In this document: in pieces, positions 9,114 to 17,500 of the stretch
Layout of the letters: each line of letters begins with the position of its first letter
How positions within the stretch are numbered: the first letter of the stretch is position 1
DNA from: Pseudomonas pharyngis
Lineage (GTDB): Bacteria > Pseudomonadota > Gammaproteobacteria > Pseudomonadales > Pseudomonadaceae
DNA: 64,000 bases
NCBI RefSeq assembly: GCF_021602345.1
Contig: NZ_BQID01000013.1
Span: 107,041 to 171,040 of the forward strand
Direction of reading: 5' to 3'
Made by a program: the position numbers and the translations under genes
Notes under the pieces: model-generated
The model's input: the letters and a program-made list of their open reading frames with translations, nothing else
Told to the model about the DNA's origin: nothing
Database searches by the model: none

Positions 9114-9355
9114 GCCCTCACCCTAGCCCTCTCCCAGAGGGAGAGGGAACCGATTGGGGGATATTTCAGAAATACGCCGACCTGAACGTATAGCGTTGAA
9201 TCCGGATGCCGGTATGAGCGCGTAGCACTGAATCCGGATGCCAGCCTGAAGGCAGTGTGCCGAATCCATAATCGACTCGGACGCTCAGGTCGATGTATGA
9301 CGCAAGACACCTCGGTCGGCCCCCTCTCCCTCCGGGAGAGGGCTGGGGTGAGGGC
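9114..9355. repeat. MITE-like repeat, copy A (242 bp, ~22-bp terminal inverted repeats)
   Basis: The left end (9114-9135) starts GCCCTCACCCTAGCCCTCTC, and the right end (9334-9355) is its reverse complement with one mismatch. Each end also folds on itself (CCCTCTCCC-N3-GGGAGAGGG). A second copy, in opposite orientation, lies at 29682-29860, and the interior sequences clearly align (for example the AATATGGATTCGG/ATTATGGATTCGG region). Copy A additionally holds a duplicated TGAATCCGGATGCC word. There is no transposase gene, so this looks like a non-autonomous dispersed element. It fills most of the 328-bp gap between moaE and chrA. Confidence 0.85.
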
Positions 9356-9431
9356 AGCAATCTGGATACCACTCCTTAACAAAAGCCTGATTAGATAGCC
9401 GCTACACCACAACTCAACTCGGGAGCCACAC

Positions 9432-10775
9432 TTGAGCCAGACACCAAAGGGCTTGCCCCGCCCCCAACCCATCACCCTGCGCCAGGCCTGGCCCTTCTGG
9501 CTGAAACTCGGCTGCATCGGCTTCGGCGGCCCCGCCGGGCAGATCGCGATCATGCATCAGGAACTGGTGGAGCGTCGGCGCTGGATTTCCGAGCGGCGCT
9601 TCCTGCATGCGCTCAACTACTGCATGTTGCTGCCCGGCCCGGAGGCCCAGCAACTGGCGACTTACATCGGCTGGCTGCTGCACCGAACCCGTGGCGGCAT
9701 ATTGGCCGGGGCGCTGTTTGTGATGCCCTCGTTGCTGATCCTGATCGCTCTTTCCTGGATTTATATTGCGCTTGGCGACGTGCCGGCGGTGGCCGGGGTG
9801 TTTTACGGGATCAAACCGGCGGTGACCGCGATTGTGCTGCACGCGGCCCATCGCATCGGCTCCCGAGCCTTGAAGAACAGCTGGCTCTGGGCGATCGCCG
9901 GAGCGGCGTTCGTGGCGATTTTTGCCTTCAACGTGCCGTTCCCGCTGATCGTGCTCGGCGCGGCATTGATCGGTTATTTCGGCGGACGCTGGGCGCCGCA
10001 GCGGTTCAGCAACGGCGGCCATCGCGGCGGCGAAAAATCCTTCGGCCCGGCGCTGATCGATGACGACACACCGCCGCCCGAACATGCGGGGTTCAACCTG
10101 CCGAAGCTGCTGCGTCTGGCGCTGATCGGTGCGTTGCTATGGTGTCTGCCCATGGCGTTGCTGACCGCGTTGTTCGGCTGGGACGGCACCTTCACGCAGA
10201 TGGGCTGGTTCTTCACCAAAGCGGCGCTGCTGACGTTCGGCGGCGCCTACGCCGTGCTGCCCTACGTGTATCAGGGCGCGGTCGGGCATTACGGTTGGCT
10301 GACGCCAACGCAGATGATCGACGGCCTGGCCTTGGGCGAAACCACGCCGGGGCCACTGATCATGGTGGTGGCGTTTGTCGGGTTCGTCGGCGCTTACGTG
10401 CAACCGACGTTCGGCCCGGAACACGCGTTCGCCGCCGGAGCCTTGGCCGCGACGCTGGTGACCTGGTTCACTTTTCTGCCCTCGTTCCTGTTCATCCTCG
10501 CCGGCGGGCCGTTGGTGGAGTCGACGCACAATGAACTGAAGTTCACCGCGCCGCTGACCGCGATCACGGCGGCGGTGGTCGGGGTGATCCTCAATCTGGC
10601 GTGTTTCTTTGCCTGGCATGTGTTCTGGCCCAATGGATTCGCCGGGCAACCGGACGTTTTCTCGATCCTGCTGGCCGTGGCAGCCGCTATCGCCCTGTTC
10701 TTTTTCAAGCGCGGAGTAATCGAGGTGTTGATCGTTTGCGCCCTTATCGGGCTGGGGTTTTACCTGCTGCGCTGA
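9432..10775 (+). CDS. chrA: Chromate efflux transporter ChrA (TTG start)
   Basis: A 447-residue bidomain CHR-superfamily membrane protein that exports chromate. Both homologous halves are evident. The N-terminal half has FGGPAGQIAIMHQELVE and LLPGPEAQQLATYIGW; the C-terminal half has TFGGAYAVLPYVYQ and LGETTPGPLIMVVAFVG. The charged linker lies around 190-220. The only suitable start is TTG at 9432, with GGGAG seven bases upstream. It stands alone between the repeat element and a hairpin at 10791-10812. Confidence 0.9.
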   Translation: MSQTPKGLPRPQPITLRQAWPFWLKLGCIGFGGPAGQIAIMHQELVERRRWISERRFLHALNYCMLLPGPEAQQLATYIGWLLHRTRGGILAGALFVMPSLLILIALSWIYIALGDVPAVAGVFYGIKPAVTAIVLHAAHRIGSRALKNSWLWAIAGAAFVAIFAFNVPFPLIVLGAALIGYFGGRWAPQRFSNGGHRGGEKSFGPALIDDDTPPPEHAGFNLPKLLRLALIGALLWCLPMALLTALFGWDGTFTQMGWFFTKAALLTFGGAYAVLPYVYQGAVGHYGWLTPTQMIDGLALGETTPGPLIMVVAFVGFVGAYVQPTFGPEHAFAAGALAATLVTWFTFLPSFLFILAGGPLVESTHNELKFTAPLTAITAAVVGVILNLACFFAWHVFWPNGFAGQPDVFSILLAVAAAIALFFFKRGVIEVLIVCALIGLGFYLLR

Positions 10776-10790
10776 ACCGGGGTGCACGCC

Positions 10791-10812
10791 AACGCCTGCG
10801 GAAACAGGCGTT
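10791..10812 (+). terminator. Hairpin downstream of chrA (AACGCCTG-N6-CAGGCGTT)
   Basis: A perfect 8-bp stem with a six-base loop begins 16 bp after the chrA stop. The following bases (TACTTATC) do not form a strong U-tract, so intrinsic termination is plausible but not certain. Confidence 0.5.
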
Positions 10813-11200
10813 TACTTATCCGGGGATTCCCCCTTACTATCCAGCCACACCGGCCTGGCGGGACACTCCCGCCGCCGACGTTTTCCGCCAACGGAAACAC
10901 GCGTCATGAGCACGTCACCACAACAATCAGAATCGTTGAACGTCTCTGCACTGTGCGCCCTCCTTCACAGGGGCCGCGCATGAATCGCATCGTCAATCTC
11001 CCCATGGCCCTGAGCCGTTCCAAGCTGCGTCACTCCGCACGCCCGCCGGATATCTGCCTGCCTGTCTGATCGCGCCGATAAAAAACCGCGACAGCTCCCC
11101 CTCTTTTTTCGATATCCCTGCCAGGACGTCCGCGCCTTTTGCCGAGCTGCGTCCGGCCCGAATCTGCGCGCCTGTGCGGCGCCACCGTGAGTGATTGATT
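10813..11200 (+). other. 388-bp leader region before the polyamine ligase gene, with two overlapping short ORFs
   Basis: No conserved gene is recognisable here. Two very short frames are linked by an ATGA overlap: 10906-10983 (25 residues, starting MSTSPQQSE) and 10980-11069 (29 residues, starting MNRIVNLPM). Neither has a convincing ribosome site. They could be a leader-peptide pair controlling the downstream ligase, or chance frames in GC-rich DNA. The promoter of the ligase gene should also lie here. Confidence 0.3.
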
Positions 11201-12565
11201 ATGAAATTCGCAGCCATTGAAGACGCCCGTCACTTTCTCGAGCAGAACCCCGACATCGACATGATCGAGCTGTTCATCCTCGACGCCAACGGCGTGCCGC
11301 GCGGCAAGCTGTTGCACCGCGAAGAACTGCTCGCCGTGTACGAAAGCGGCCGCCCGCTGCCGAGCACCATTCTCGGCCTGACCGTGCATGGCGAAGACGT
11401 GGAAAACTCAGGCCTGGTGTGGGACGTCGGCGACATCGACTGCCGCGCATACCCATTGGAAGGCAGTCTGGTGCGCCTGCCGTGGCGGCAGATTCCGACT
11501 GCGGCGGTGCAGGTCAGCATGCACCCGGAACAAGGCATGCCGGCGAGCATTGCCGACCCGCGTCACCTGTTGATCAAGGTCATCGACCGCCTGAAAGCCG
11601 AGGGCTACCACCCGGTGATGGCCTGCGAGCTGGAGTTCTATCTGCTCGACGCCAAACGCGATCACAACGGCCGTCCGCAACCGGCGCTGGATGCCGACGG
11701 TGGGCGACCGCGACACACGCAGGTCTACGGTTTGCGTGAGCTGGAGCAGATCGAACCGTTCCTTGCCGACCTCTACAGCGCCTGCAAACTGCACGGCATT
11801 CCGGCGCGTACGGCAATCTCGGAATACGCGCCGGGCCAGGTGGAAATCACCCTCGAACACGGCGATGCGCTGGAAGCAATGGACCAGGCCGTGCGCTACA
11901 AACGGCTGGTCAAAGCCGTGGCGCACAAGCACGGGATGCAGGCGACGTTCATGGCCAAGCCGTTCGATCACCTCGCGGGCACCGGCATGCATATGCACGT
12001 CAGCCTCGCCGATGCCGAAGGGCACAATCTGTTCGCCTCCGAGGATCCGGCCGGCACCCCGCTGCTGCGCACGGCGATTGGCGGGATGCTCGCCTCGTTG
12101 CTCGATTCGCTGCTGCTGTTCTGCCCGAACGCCAACTCCTACCGCCGTTTCCAGGCCAACAGCTACGCGCCACTGGCACCGACCTGGGGCGTCGACAACC
12201 GCACCGTCAGCCTGCGCGTGCCCGGCGGTCCGGCCAACACCCGGCACATCGAACACCGCATCTGCGGCGCCGATGCCAACCCGTATCTGGCAGCGGCAGC
12301 GATCCTGGCGGGCATTCATCGCGGGATAAAAGAGGACATCGATCCGGGTGAACCGGTGGAAGGCAACGGTTACGCGCAGGCGAAAGAATTGCTGCCGACC
12401 GACTGGCTGACCTCGCTTACGGCGCTGGAAAATTCGGTGTGGGCGCGGGATGCCTTGGGGCAGGAATTTCTCGGGGTGTATCTGGCAGTGAAACGCTCGG
12501 AATACCGGCAGTTCATGGCCGAAGTGGGTGAGCAGGACTGGCGCTGGTACCTCACAGAGGCCTGA
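11201..12565 (+). CDS. Glutamine synthetase family protein, probable gamma-glutamylpolyamine synthetase (first copy)
   Basis: A 454-residue GS-fold ligase of the PuuA/PauA/SpuI type, which attaches glutamate to a polyamine at the cost of ATP. Visible GS motifs are ELEFYLLD (metal site), ISEYAPGQVEITLEH, KPFDHLAGTGMHMHVS (ATP/metal loop) and NRTVSLRVPGGP...EHRICGADANPYL. The ATG at 11201 was chosen over a TTG two codons upstream. An FAD oxidoreductase of the next pathway step lies downstream, separated by a REPIN. A second ligase gene lies at 29872-31248. The preferred amine of each copy cannot be read from sequence. Confidence 0.88.
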   Translation: MKFAAIEDARHFLEQNPDIDMIELFILDANGVPRGKLLHREELLAVYESGRPLPSTILGLTVHGEDVENSGLVWDVGDIDCRAYPLEGSLVRLPWRQIPTAAVQVSMHPEQGMPASIADPRHLLIKVIDRLKAEGYHPVMACELEFYLLDAKRDHNGRPQPALDADGGRPRHTQVYGLRELEQIEPFLADLYSACKLHGIPARTAISEYAPGQVEITLEHGDALEAMDQAVRYKRLVKAVAHKHGMQATFMAKPFDHLAGTGMHMHVSLADAEGHNLFASEDPAGTPLLRTAIGGMLASLLDSLLLFCPNANSYRRFQANSYAPLAPTWGVDNRTVSLRVPGGPANTRHIEHRICGADANPYLAAAAILAGIHRGIKEDIDPGEPVEGNGYAQAKELLPTDWLTSLTALENSVWARDALGQEFLGVYLAVKRSEYRQFMAEVGEQDWRWYLTEA

Positions 12566-12579
12566 TCTTTCACAACTCC

Positions 12580-12675
12580 CCCTGTGGGAGCGGGCTTGCC
12601 CGCGAAGGCGTCGTCACATCCAACACTTCAGGTGACTGACACATCGCTTTCGCGAGCAAGCCCGCTCCCACAGGG
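12580..12675. repeat. REPIN (paired inverted REP sequences)
   Basis: A 20-bp perfect inverted repeat: CCCTGTGGGAGCGGGCTTGC at 12580-12599 and its reverse complement at 12656-12675. The GTGGGAGCGGGCTTGC core is the classical Pseudomonas REP. Two REPs facing each other across a short spacer make a REPIN, an element mobilised by RAYT-type transposases encoded elsewhere. Its position between the ligase and oxidoreductase genes may form a strong hairpin in a read-through transcript. Confidence 0.88.
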
Positions 12676-12708
12676 TCCGTGCACCGACTCCCGAATCTGG
12701 ACACTGAA

Positions 12709-13992
12709 ATGACTGAACGCAGCAATTCCTACTACACCGCGACCCTCAACTGCGACACCGACTACCCGACCCTGCAAGGTCGGCACAAGGTCGATGTGGT
12801 GATCATCGGCGGCGGTTTTACCGGCGTCGCCACAGCCGTCGAGTTGGCCGAAAAAGGCCTGAAAGTCGCCATCGTCGAAAGCCACAAGATCGGCTGGGGC
12901 GCCACCGGACGCAATGGCGGGCAGGTCACGGGCAGCCTGTCCGGCGACGGTGCGATGCGCAAACAGATGCGCAACACATTGGGCGATGAGGTCGACGATT
13001 TCATCTGGCACCTGCGCTGGCGTGGGCACGAAATCATCAAGCAACGGGTCGAGAAATATGCGATCGATTGCGACCTCAAGCACGGCCATTTGCATGCGGC
13101 ATACAAGCCAAGCCATATGGCCGGTTTGCGCAGCGACTACGACGAAGCCGTGCGCCGAGGCATGGGCGATGAGGTCAGCCTGCTCGACCGCAGCCAGGTC
13201 CGTGATCTGCTGCAAAGCGATCTCTACCACGGCGCCATCAAGAACACCCGCAACATGCACCTGCACCCGCTCAACCTGTGCATCGGCGAGGCGCGAGCGG
13301 CGCAAAGCCTCGGCGCGCTGATCTTCGAAAACAGCGAAGTGCTGGAGATCATTCACGGCGACAGCCCTGCCGTGCGCACCGCCCACGGCCGGATCGACGC
13401 CAATCAGGTGCTGCTGGCCGGCGACGTTTACCACAAACTCGAACCGGGCCAGCTCAAGGGCAAGATTTTCCCGGCCATGGGCGGCATTGTCACCACCGAA
13501 CCATTGGGCGATCTGGCCAAACAGATCAACCCTGAAGACCTCGCCGTTTACGACTGCCGCTTCGTGCTCGACTACTACCGCCTCACCGCCGACGGTCGCC
13601 TGCTGTTCGGCGGTGGCGCCAACTACAGCGGCAAGGACTCACGGGACATCGCCGGCGAACTGCGGCCGTGCATCGAACAGACTTTCCCGGCGCTCAAAGG
13701 GGTGAAGATCGACTACCAGTGGAGCTGCGCGATGGGCATCGTCATCAACCGCATTCCGCAACTGGGCAAGCTTTCGGACAACGTCTGGTATTGCCAGGGC
13801 TACTCCGGCCACGGCATCGCCACGACCCACATCATGGGCGAAATCATGAGCCGGGCGATCACCGGGCAGATACAGCAGTTCGACACGTTTGCCGCGTGCT
13901 CGCACATTCGCGTGCCGATGGGGGATCTGCTGGGGAATCCGATGCTGGCGGCGGGCATGTGGTACTACCAGATGCTGGAAAAACTTCGCTGA
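12709..13992 (+). CDS. FAD-dependent oxidoreductase, probable gamma-glutamylpolyamine oxidase (PuuB/PauB-like, first copy)
   Basis: A 427-residue DAO-family flavoprotein that would oxidise gamma-glutamyl-putrescine (or a related amine) to the aldehyde. The dinucleotide-binding GGGFTG lies at residues 34-39, with ATGRNGGQV a little later. The C-terminal substrate/FAD segment reads YCQGYSGHGIATTHIMGE. The start MTERSNSYY resembles that of the second copy at 26792-28075, which has exactly the same length. It follows the ligase gene across a REPIN and ends at a strong terminator. Confidence 0.88.
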   Translation: MTERSNSYYTATLNCDTDYPTLQGRHKVDVVIIGGGFTGVATAVELAEKGLKVAIVESHKIGWGATGRNGGQVTGSLSGDGAMRKQMRNTLGDEVDDFIWHLRWRGHEIIKQRVEKYAIDCDLKHGHLHAAYKPSHMAGLRSDYDEAVRRGMGDEVSLLDRSQVRDLLQSDLYHGAIKNTRNMHLHPLNLCIGEARAAQSLGALIFENSEVLEIIHGDSPAVRTAHGRIDANQVLLAGDVYHKLEPGQLKGKIFPAMGGIVTTEPLGDLAKQINPEDLAVYDCRFVLDYYRLTADGRLLFGGGANYSGKDSRDIAGELRPCIEQTFPALKGVKIDYQWSCAMGIVINRIPQLGKLSDNVWYCQGYSGHGIATTHIMGEIMSRAITGQIQQFDTFAACSHIRVPMGDLLGNPMLAAGMWYYQMLEKLR

Positions 13993-13999
13993 TCGAGCG

Positions 14000-14030
14000 G
14001 GCCCCATCGCCAGTGATGGGGCCTCTTTTT
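14000..14030 (+). terminator. Rho-independent terminator after the FAD oxidoreductase gene
   Basis: A perfect 9-bp stem GGCCCCATC/GATGGGGCC with a six-base loop, followed by TCTTTTT, eight bases after the stop codon. Confidence 0.85.
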
Positions 14031-14041
14031 GCCGCAAAACC

Positions 14042-14827
14042 TCAGTCAAGCAACTGCGCCACCTCAATCCCCAACCGCCGATAATCCTCGACACTCCCCG
14101 ACGCCACATGCCGTTCGGTGATCAGCGTGTGCAAGCGCTCGCACGGCGCGACCACAAACGGCTCCACCGCCCCGAGCTTGTCCGCCGTGGTCACGGCAAT
14201 CACCCGCGCCGCGCAGTCGAGCAGCGCCTGCTTGACCGGCACTTCGTCGAAATGCAGCGAGGTGATGCCCACCTCCGGATGAATCGCGCAGACCCCGGTG
14301 ATCGCCAGATCCGCCTTGATCCCCGACAGCAGCCGCAGCGCCTCGTGACCGCCAGCCGACATGGTTTTCGGATTGAGCTGCCCACCCGCCAGAATCACCT
14401 TGATGCCCGGATATTCTGACAACGCGATCGCCGTCATCGGTGACGCCGTGACCGCCGTGAGGTTGATATCCCTGGGCAACGAGCGCGCTACCTGCAACGA
14501 GGTGGAACCGGAATCGAACATCACCGTCTGCCCGTTCTGTACCTGCTGCGCCGCCAACTGCGCCAGGCGGATTTTCGCCTCGTCGATCTCGTCCAGCCGG
14601 GTGAAGTAATCCTTGCCGGTGTCCTTGGGCCGCGGCAGCGCGCCGCCGTGTACCCGCTGCACCAGTCCGGCGTTGTCCAGCTCGGCGAGATCGCGGCGGA
14701 TGGTGTCTTCAGACACCGCAAAATGCTGGCTCAACTCGGACGCCATGACCTTGCCGTCACGTTCCAGGATGAGAAGGATTTTCTGCCGACGCAGGGAGGG
14801 AAGCTCGGAAGCGGAATGATCGTGCAT
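14042..14827 (-). CDS. DeoR/GlpR-family transcriptional regulator
   Basis: A 261-residue repressor. The N-terminal DeoR winged helix-turn-helix (about 14-70: RRQKILLILERDGKVMASEL then VSEDTIRRDLAEL) is followed by the isomerase-like DeoRC sensor domain (about 85-240, with MFDSGSTSLQVAR and ITGVCAIHPEVG). DeoRC domains usually sense phosphorylated sugars or similar metabolites. It converges on the FAD oxidoreductase gene with the terminator between them. No sugar operon is adjacent, so its targets are not evident here. Confidence 0.87.
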   Translation of the reverse strand: MHDHSASELPSLRRQKILLILERDGKVMASELSQHFAVSEDTIRRDLAELDNAGLVQRVHGGALPRPKDTGKDYFTRLDEIDEAKIRLAQLAAQQVQNGQTVMFDSGSTSLQVARSLPRDINLTAVTASPMTAIALSEYPGIKVILAGGQLNPKTMSAGGHEALRLLSGIKADLAITGVCAIHPEVGITSLHFDEVPVKQALLDCAARVIAVTTADKLGAVEPFVVAPCERLHTLITERHVASGSVEDYRRLGIEVAQLLD

Positions 14828-15003
14828 GGTTTTGCCTGTTTGTGCTTGTCATTGCAGGTTTTCGCGAGCTTAGCCAAGCAAACAAGCAAACACAACGCCG
14901 GTATCAATGGCTTCGATCATTGGAATCACAAAGCCGAATTTTTTCTTTCGACCCGCCCCCGGCAGAATGGCCCCACTTTCAAAAGGACCAGGATGAACAC
15001 CCC

Positions 15004-15072
15004 ATGAACCTCAATTTCGCTTTCGCCTGCATGGTCGTCGTGTCGTTTGCCATCGCGCTCGGCCACGCTTGA
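15004..15072 (+). CDS. Possible 22-residue membrane peptide
   Basis: A short frame encoding one hydrophobic helix (MNLNFAFACMVVVSFAIALG...). It is preceded by a four-codon frame (14993-15007) that starts just after AAAAGGACCAGG and ends in an ATGA overlap with this start, so it could be translated by coupling. It ends two bases before the convergent LysR gene. The size makes coincidence quite possible; conservation of the peptide among related strains would be needed to accept it. Confidence 0.35.
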   Translation: MNLNFAFACMVVVSFAIALGHA

Positions 15073-15073
15073 T

Positions 15074-15967
15074 TCACACCGACGCCGCCAAGTGTTCGCG
15101 CAACCATCTGTGCGCTGGATCACGATGGGATCGTTCGCCCCAGAACATCGCCATCTCGTAGCCCGGCACCTCCAGCGGCGCAGCGACCACTTGCAGTGCA
15201 GGGTTGTCACGCATCAGGCGTGACGGCAGCATCGCCACCAGATCAGTGCTGGCGAGCACCGACATCACCAACAGAAAGTGCGGCACCGACAGCACGACTT
15301 TTCTCGACAGGCCCACTTCGGCCAGCGCCTTGTCCGTCACCCCGAAAAAGCCCCCGCCCTCGCGCGACACCATGACGTGTTCCAGCGCGCAGAACTGTTC
15401 GCGAGTCGGTCTGGCGTTCAGGCCCGGATGCCCGACTCGTCCGGCCAACACATAACGCTCGGTGAACAGCCGGCGCTGATACAACTCCAGTGGCGCGTCT
15501 TCGGTGATGTGCAATGCCAGATCGAACACCCCCTGCTCCGCCTGCTTGACCATTTCTCTGGGCATCAGGTCGATCACCGCCAGCCGTGTGCCCGGTGCCT
15601 GCCTGCGCAAACCGTTCAGGCCCGGCAGGACAATGGTCGACCCGCCGTAGTCCGTTGCCGCGATTTTCCAGGTATTCGTCGCTTGCGCCGGGTCGAACGG
15701 CCTGGCCGGCGCCACCGCTCGTTCCAGCGCCTCCAGTGCGTCCCGCAACGGCTCGCGCAGCTCATCCGCCCGCGCCGTCGGACGCATGCCTCGGGGGCCG
15801 GGCAGCAACAGCGGATCGCCGAAGATGTCCCGCAACTTGGCCAGATGCACGCTTACCGACGGCTGCGACAGGTGCAGCCGCTGGGCGGCACGGGTGACGT
15901 TGTGCTCCGCGAGCAAAACATCGAGGGTCAGCAGCAGGTTGATATCCAGCCGTCTCAAATTATTCAT
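15074..15967 (-). CDS. LysR-family transcriptional regulator (NodD-like), divergent from a quinone reductase gene
   Basis: A 297-residue LysR regulator starting MNNLRRLDINLLLTLDVLLAE. The helix-turn-helix (about 5-62) contains NVTRAAQRLHLSQPSVSVHL, followed by a LysR substrate domain. Eight further upstream codons are open but MNNLRRLD is the usual family start. It is divergent from the NAD(P)H oxidoreductase at 16052 with 84 bp between, the typical arrangement of a LysR gene and its target, so control of that reductase is likely. Confidence 0.87.
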   Translation of the reverse strand: MNNLRRLDINLLLTLDVLLAEHNVTRAAQRLHLSQPSVSVHLAKLRDIFGDPLLLPGPRGMRPTARADELREPLRDALEALERAVAPARPFDPAQATNTWKIAATDYGGSTIVLPGLNGLRRQAPGTRLAVIDLMPREMVKQAEQGVFDLALHITEDAPLELYQRRLFTERYVLAGRVGHPGLNARPTREQFCALEHVMVSREGGGFFGVTDKALAEVGLSRKVVLSVPHFLLVMSVLASTDLVAMLPSRLMRDNPALQVVAAPLEVPGYEMAMFWGERSHRDPAHRWLREHLAASV

Positions 15968-16051
15968 GGCTATACCAGACATATCAGACATTCATTTCCA
16001 ATATACCCGGCAAACGTCGATCCTGCTGTCACACAGCAACGGAACTTCAAC

Positions 16052-16828
16052 ATGAATGTACTTCTGGTCTATGCCCATCCCGAAGCGACCTCACTCAACG
16101 GCTCGCTCAAAGACTTCACCGTCCAGCGCCTGCAAGCCGCCGGCCATACCGTGCAGGTCTCCGACCTCTATGCGATGAACTGGAAAACCACCCTCGACGC
16201 CGATGACAGTCCCGGTCGCGACACGAGCCGGCCGTTTCATGCCTCCCTCGATTCGAAACTTGCTTTCGAGCAGGGCCGACAAGCCGCCGACATCGCCCGC
16301 GAGCAGGAAAAACTGCAATGGGCCGACGCACTGATCCTGCAATTCCCGCTGTGGTGGTTCTCCATGCCGGCGATTCTCAAGGGCTGGGTCGAGCGCGTGT
16401 ATGCCTACGGATTTGCCTACGGCGTGGGCGAGCATTCCGATGCTCGCTGGGGCGACCGCTACGGTGAAGGCCACCTGAAAGGCAAGCGGGCCATGCTGAT
16501 GGTCACCACCGGAGGCTGGGAATCACACTACAGCCCGCGCGGGATCAACGGCCCGATCGACGACGTGCTGTTCCCCATCCAGCACGGAATCCTCTACTAC
16601 CCTGGTTTTGACGTGATGCCGCCCTTCGTGGTGTACCGCACCAGCCGGATGGATGAAGCCCGGTTTGCCCAGACCTGTGAGGCGCTGGGCACGCGGCTCG
16701 ATGAACTGTGGAGCACGCGGCCGATCGCGTATCGGCAGCAGAATGGCGGTGATTACGAGATTCCGTCGCTGACCTTAAAGGACGACATTGCGCCAGGCAG
16801 CGAGGGCTTCGCCGCCCACCTCAAATGA
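16052..16828 (+). CDS. NAD(P)H dehydrogenase (quinone), flavodoxin-fold (MdaB/NQO-like)
   Basis: A 258-residue flavodoxin-fold quinone reductase that would reduce quinones or related electrophiles by two electrons. The N-terminus MNVLLVYAHPEATSLNGSL is the FMN/FAD phosphate-binding region. The central LQFPLWWFSMPAILKGWVERV is the diagnostic family segment, and TTGGWESHYSPRG follows. It is transcribed divergently from a LysR regulator, suggesting induction by a small aromatic or quinone signal, and ends at a perfect bidirectional terminator. Confidence 0.88.
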   Translation: MNVLLVYAHPEATSLNGSLKDFTVQRLQAAGHTVQVSDLYAMNWKTTLDADDSPGRDTSRPFHASLDSKLAFEQGRQAADIAREQEKLQWADALILQFPLWWFSMPAILKGWVERVYAYGFAYGVGEHSDARWGDRYGEGHLKGKRAMLMVTTGGWESHYSPRGINGPIDDVLFPIQHGILYYPGFDVMPPFVVYRTSRMDEARFAQTCEALGTRLDELWSTRPIAYRQQNGGDYEIPSLTLKDDIAPGSEGFAAHLK

Positions 16829-16829
16829 C

Positions 16830-16851
16830 ACAGGGGGCTTATGCCCCCTGT
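16830..16851. terminator. Bidirectional terminator between convergent genes
   Basis: A perfect 9-bp stem ACAGGGGGC/GCCCCCTGT with loop TTAT, followed by TTTTCATT on the plus strand. It serves the quinone reductase and probably also the convergent membrane-protein gene. Confidence 0.8.
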
Positions 16852-16853
16852 TT

Positions 16854-17369
16854 TCATTCCGCCACCACCCGCGCCTTGCGCACGAACAACGCATGCACCT
16901 TGTCCCAGAAGTTGCCGCCCAGCACGAAAAAGCTGCCGATGAACATCAAGTCGCCCAGCGCCTGCAACTGCCAGAGATTGGGCCGCACGCCGGGGAAGAA
17001 GTTGTCGAAATAAGGTTCCAGGAATGACGACAGCAGCGGCAGGCAGAACATCACCACGCCGATCTTGTGGCGCAGCGGGCTGACTTCGGCCACCGGGGTC
17101 GGGATCACGCCGGAAATGTAGTGGCCGATCGTGCGCTTGAGTTCAGCGAACCCGGCCTTGCCCATCACCGCGATCACCAGCAGCAACAGCACTTTATTGC
17201 TGATGAACAACACCCCGGTCAGCGCCGCGACTTTCGAGCCCGGCACGTCGAGGGCGGCGGCGATCGGGACCATCAGCCACGAACCGAGCATCAGGCAGAT
17301 GATTGCCACGCCGACCTTGAAACGCCAACTGGCGCTGGTGGGGGCAAGCGGTTCTTGAGCAGTGTCCAT
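16854..17369 (-). CDS. Small integral membrane protein (transporter-suffix-domain type)
   Basis: A 171-residue protein with about four hydrophobic segments (for example VGVAIICLMLGSWLMVPIAAA and VLLLLVIAVMG) and a charged C-terminal tail. It resembles the short conserved membrane proteins catalogued with a transporter-suffix domain; no transport activity is established. It starts 131 bp from the divergent efflux operon, so a shared promoter region is possible, but a functional link is only inference. Confidence 0.7.
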   Translation of the reverse strand: MDTAQEPLAPTSASWRFKVGVAIICLMLGSWLMVPIAAALDVPGSKVAALTGVLFISNKVLLLLVIAVMGKAGFAELKRTIGHYISGVIPTPVAEVSPLRHKIGVVMFCLPLLSSFLEPYFDNFFPGVRPNLWQLQALGDLMFIGSFFVLGGNFWDKVHALFVRKARVVAE

Positions 17370-17500
17370 GGCTTCCTACCTTTTTATCCGGGGCGGGGTT
17401 CGGTGGCGTTCGCCTGAAAAAGCGTAGCAGCTGATTGCTTCGAACAACCCGCAATCTGCGGTCTATGCTCCAGTGACATTTCCCGCTGGGGCCTCCCGGT

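Noticed and set aside
9432-10775. chrA as evidence of a mobile chromate-resistance island
   Set aside because: No integrase, transposase or chrB lies nearby, and the composition matches the chromosome. The adjacent MITE-like repeat also occurs beside unrelated genes.
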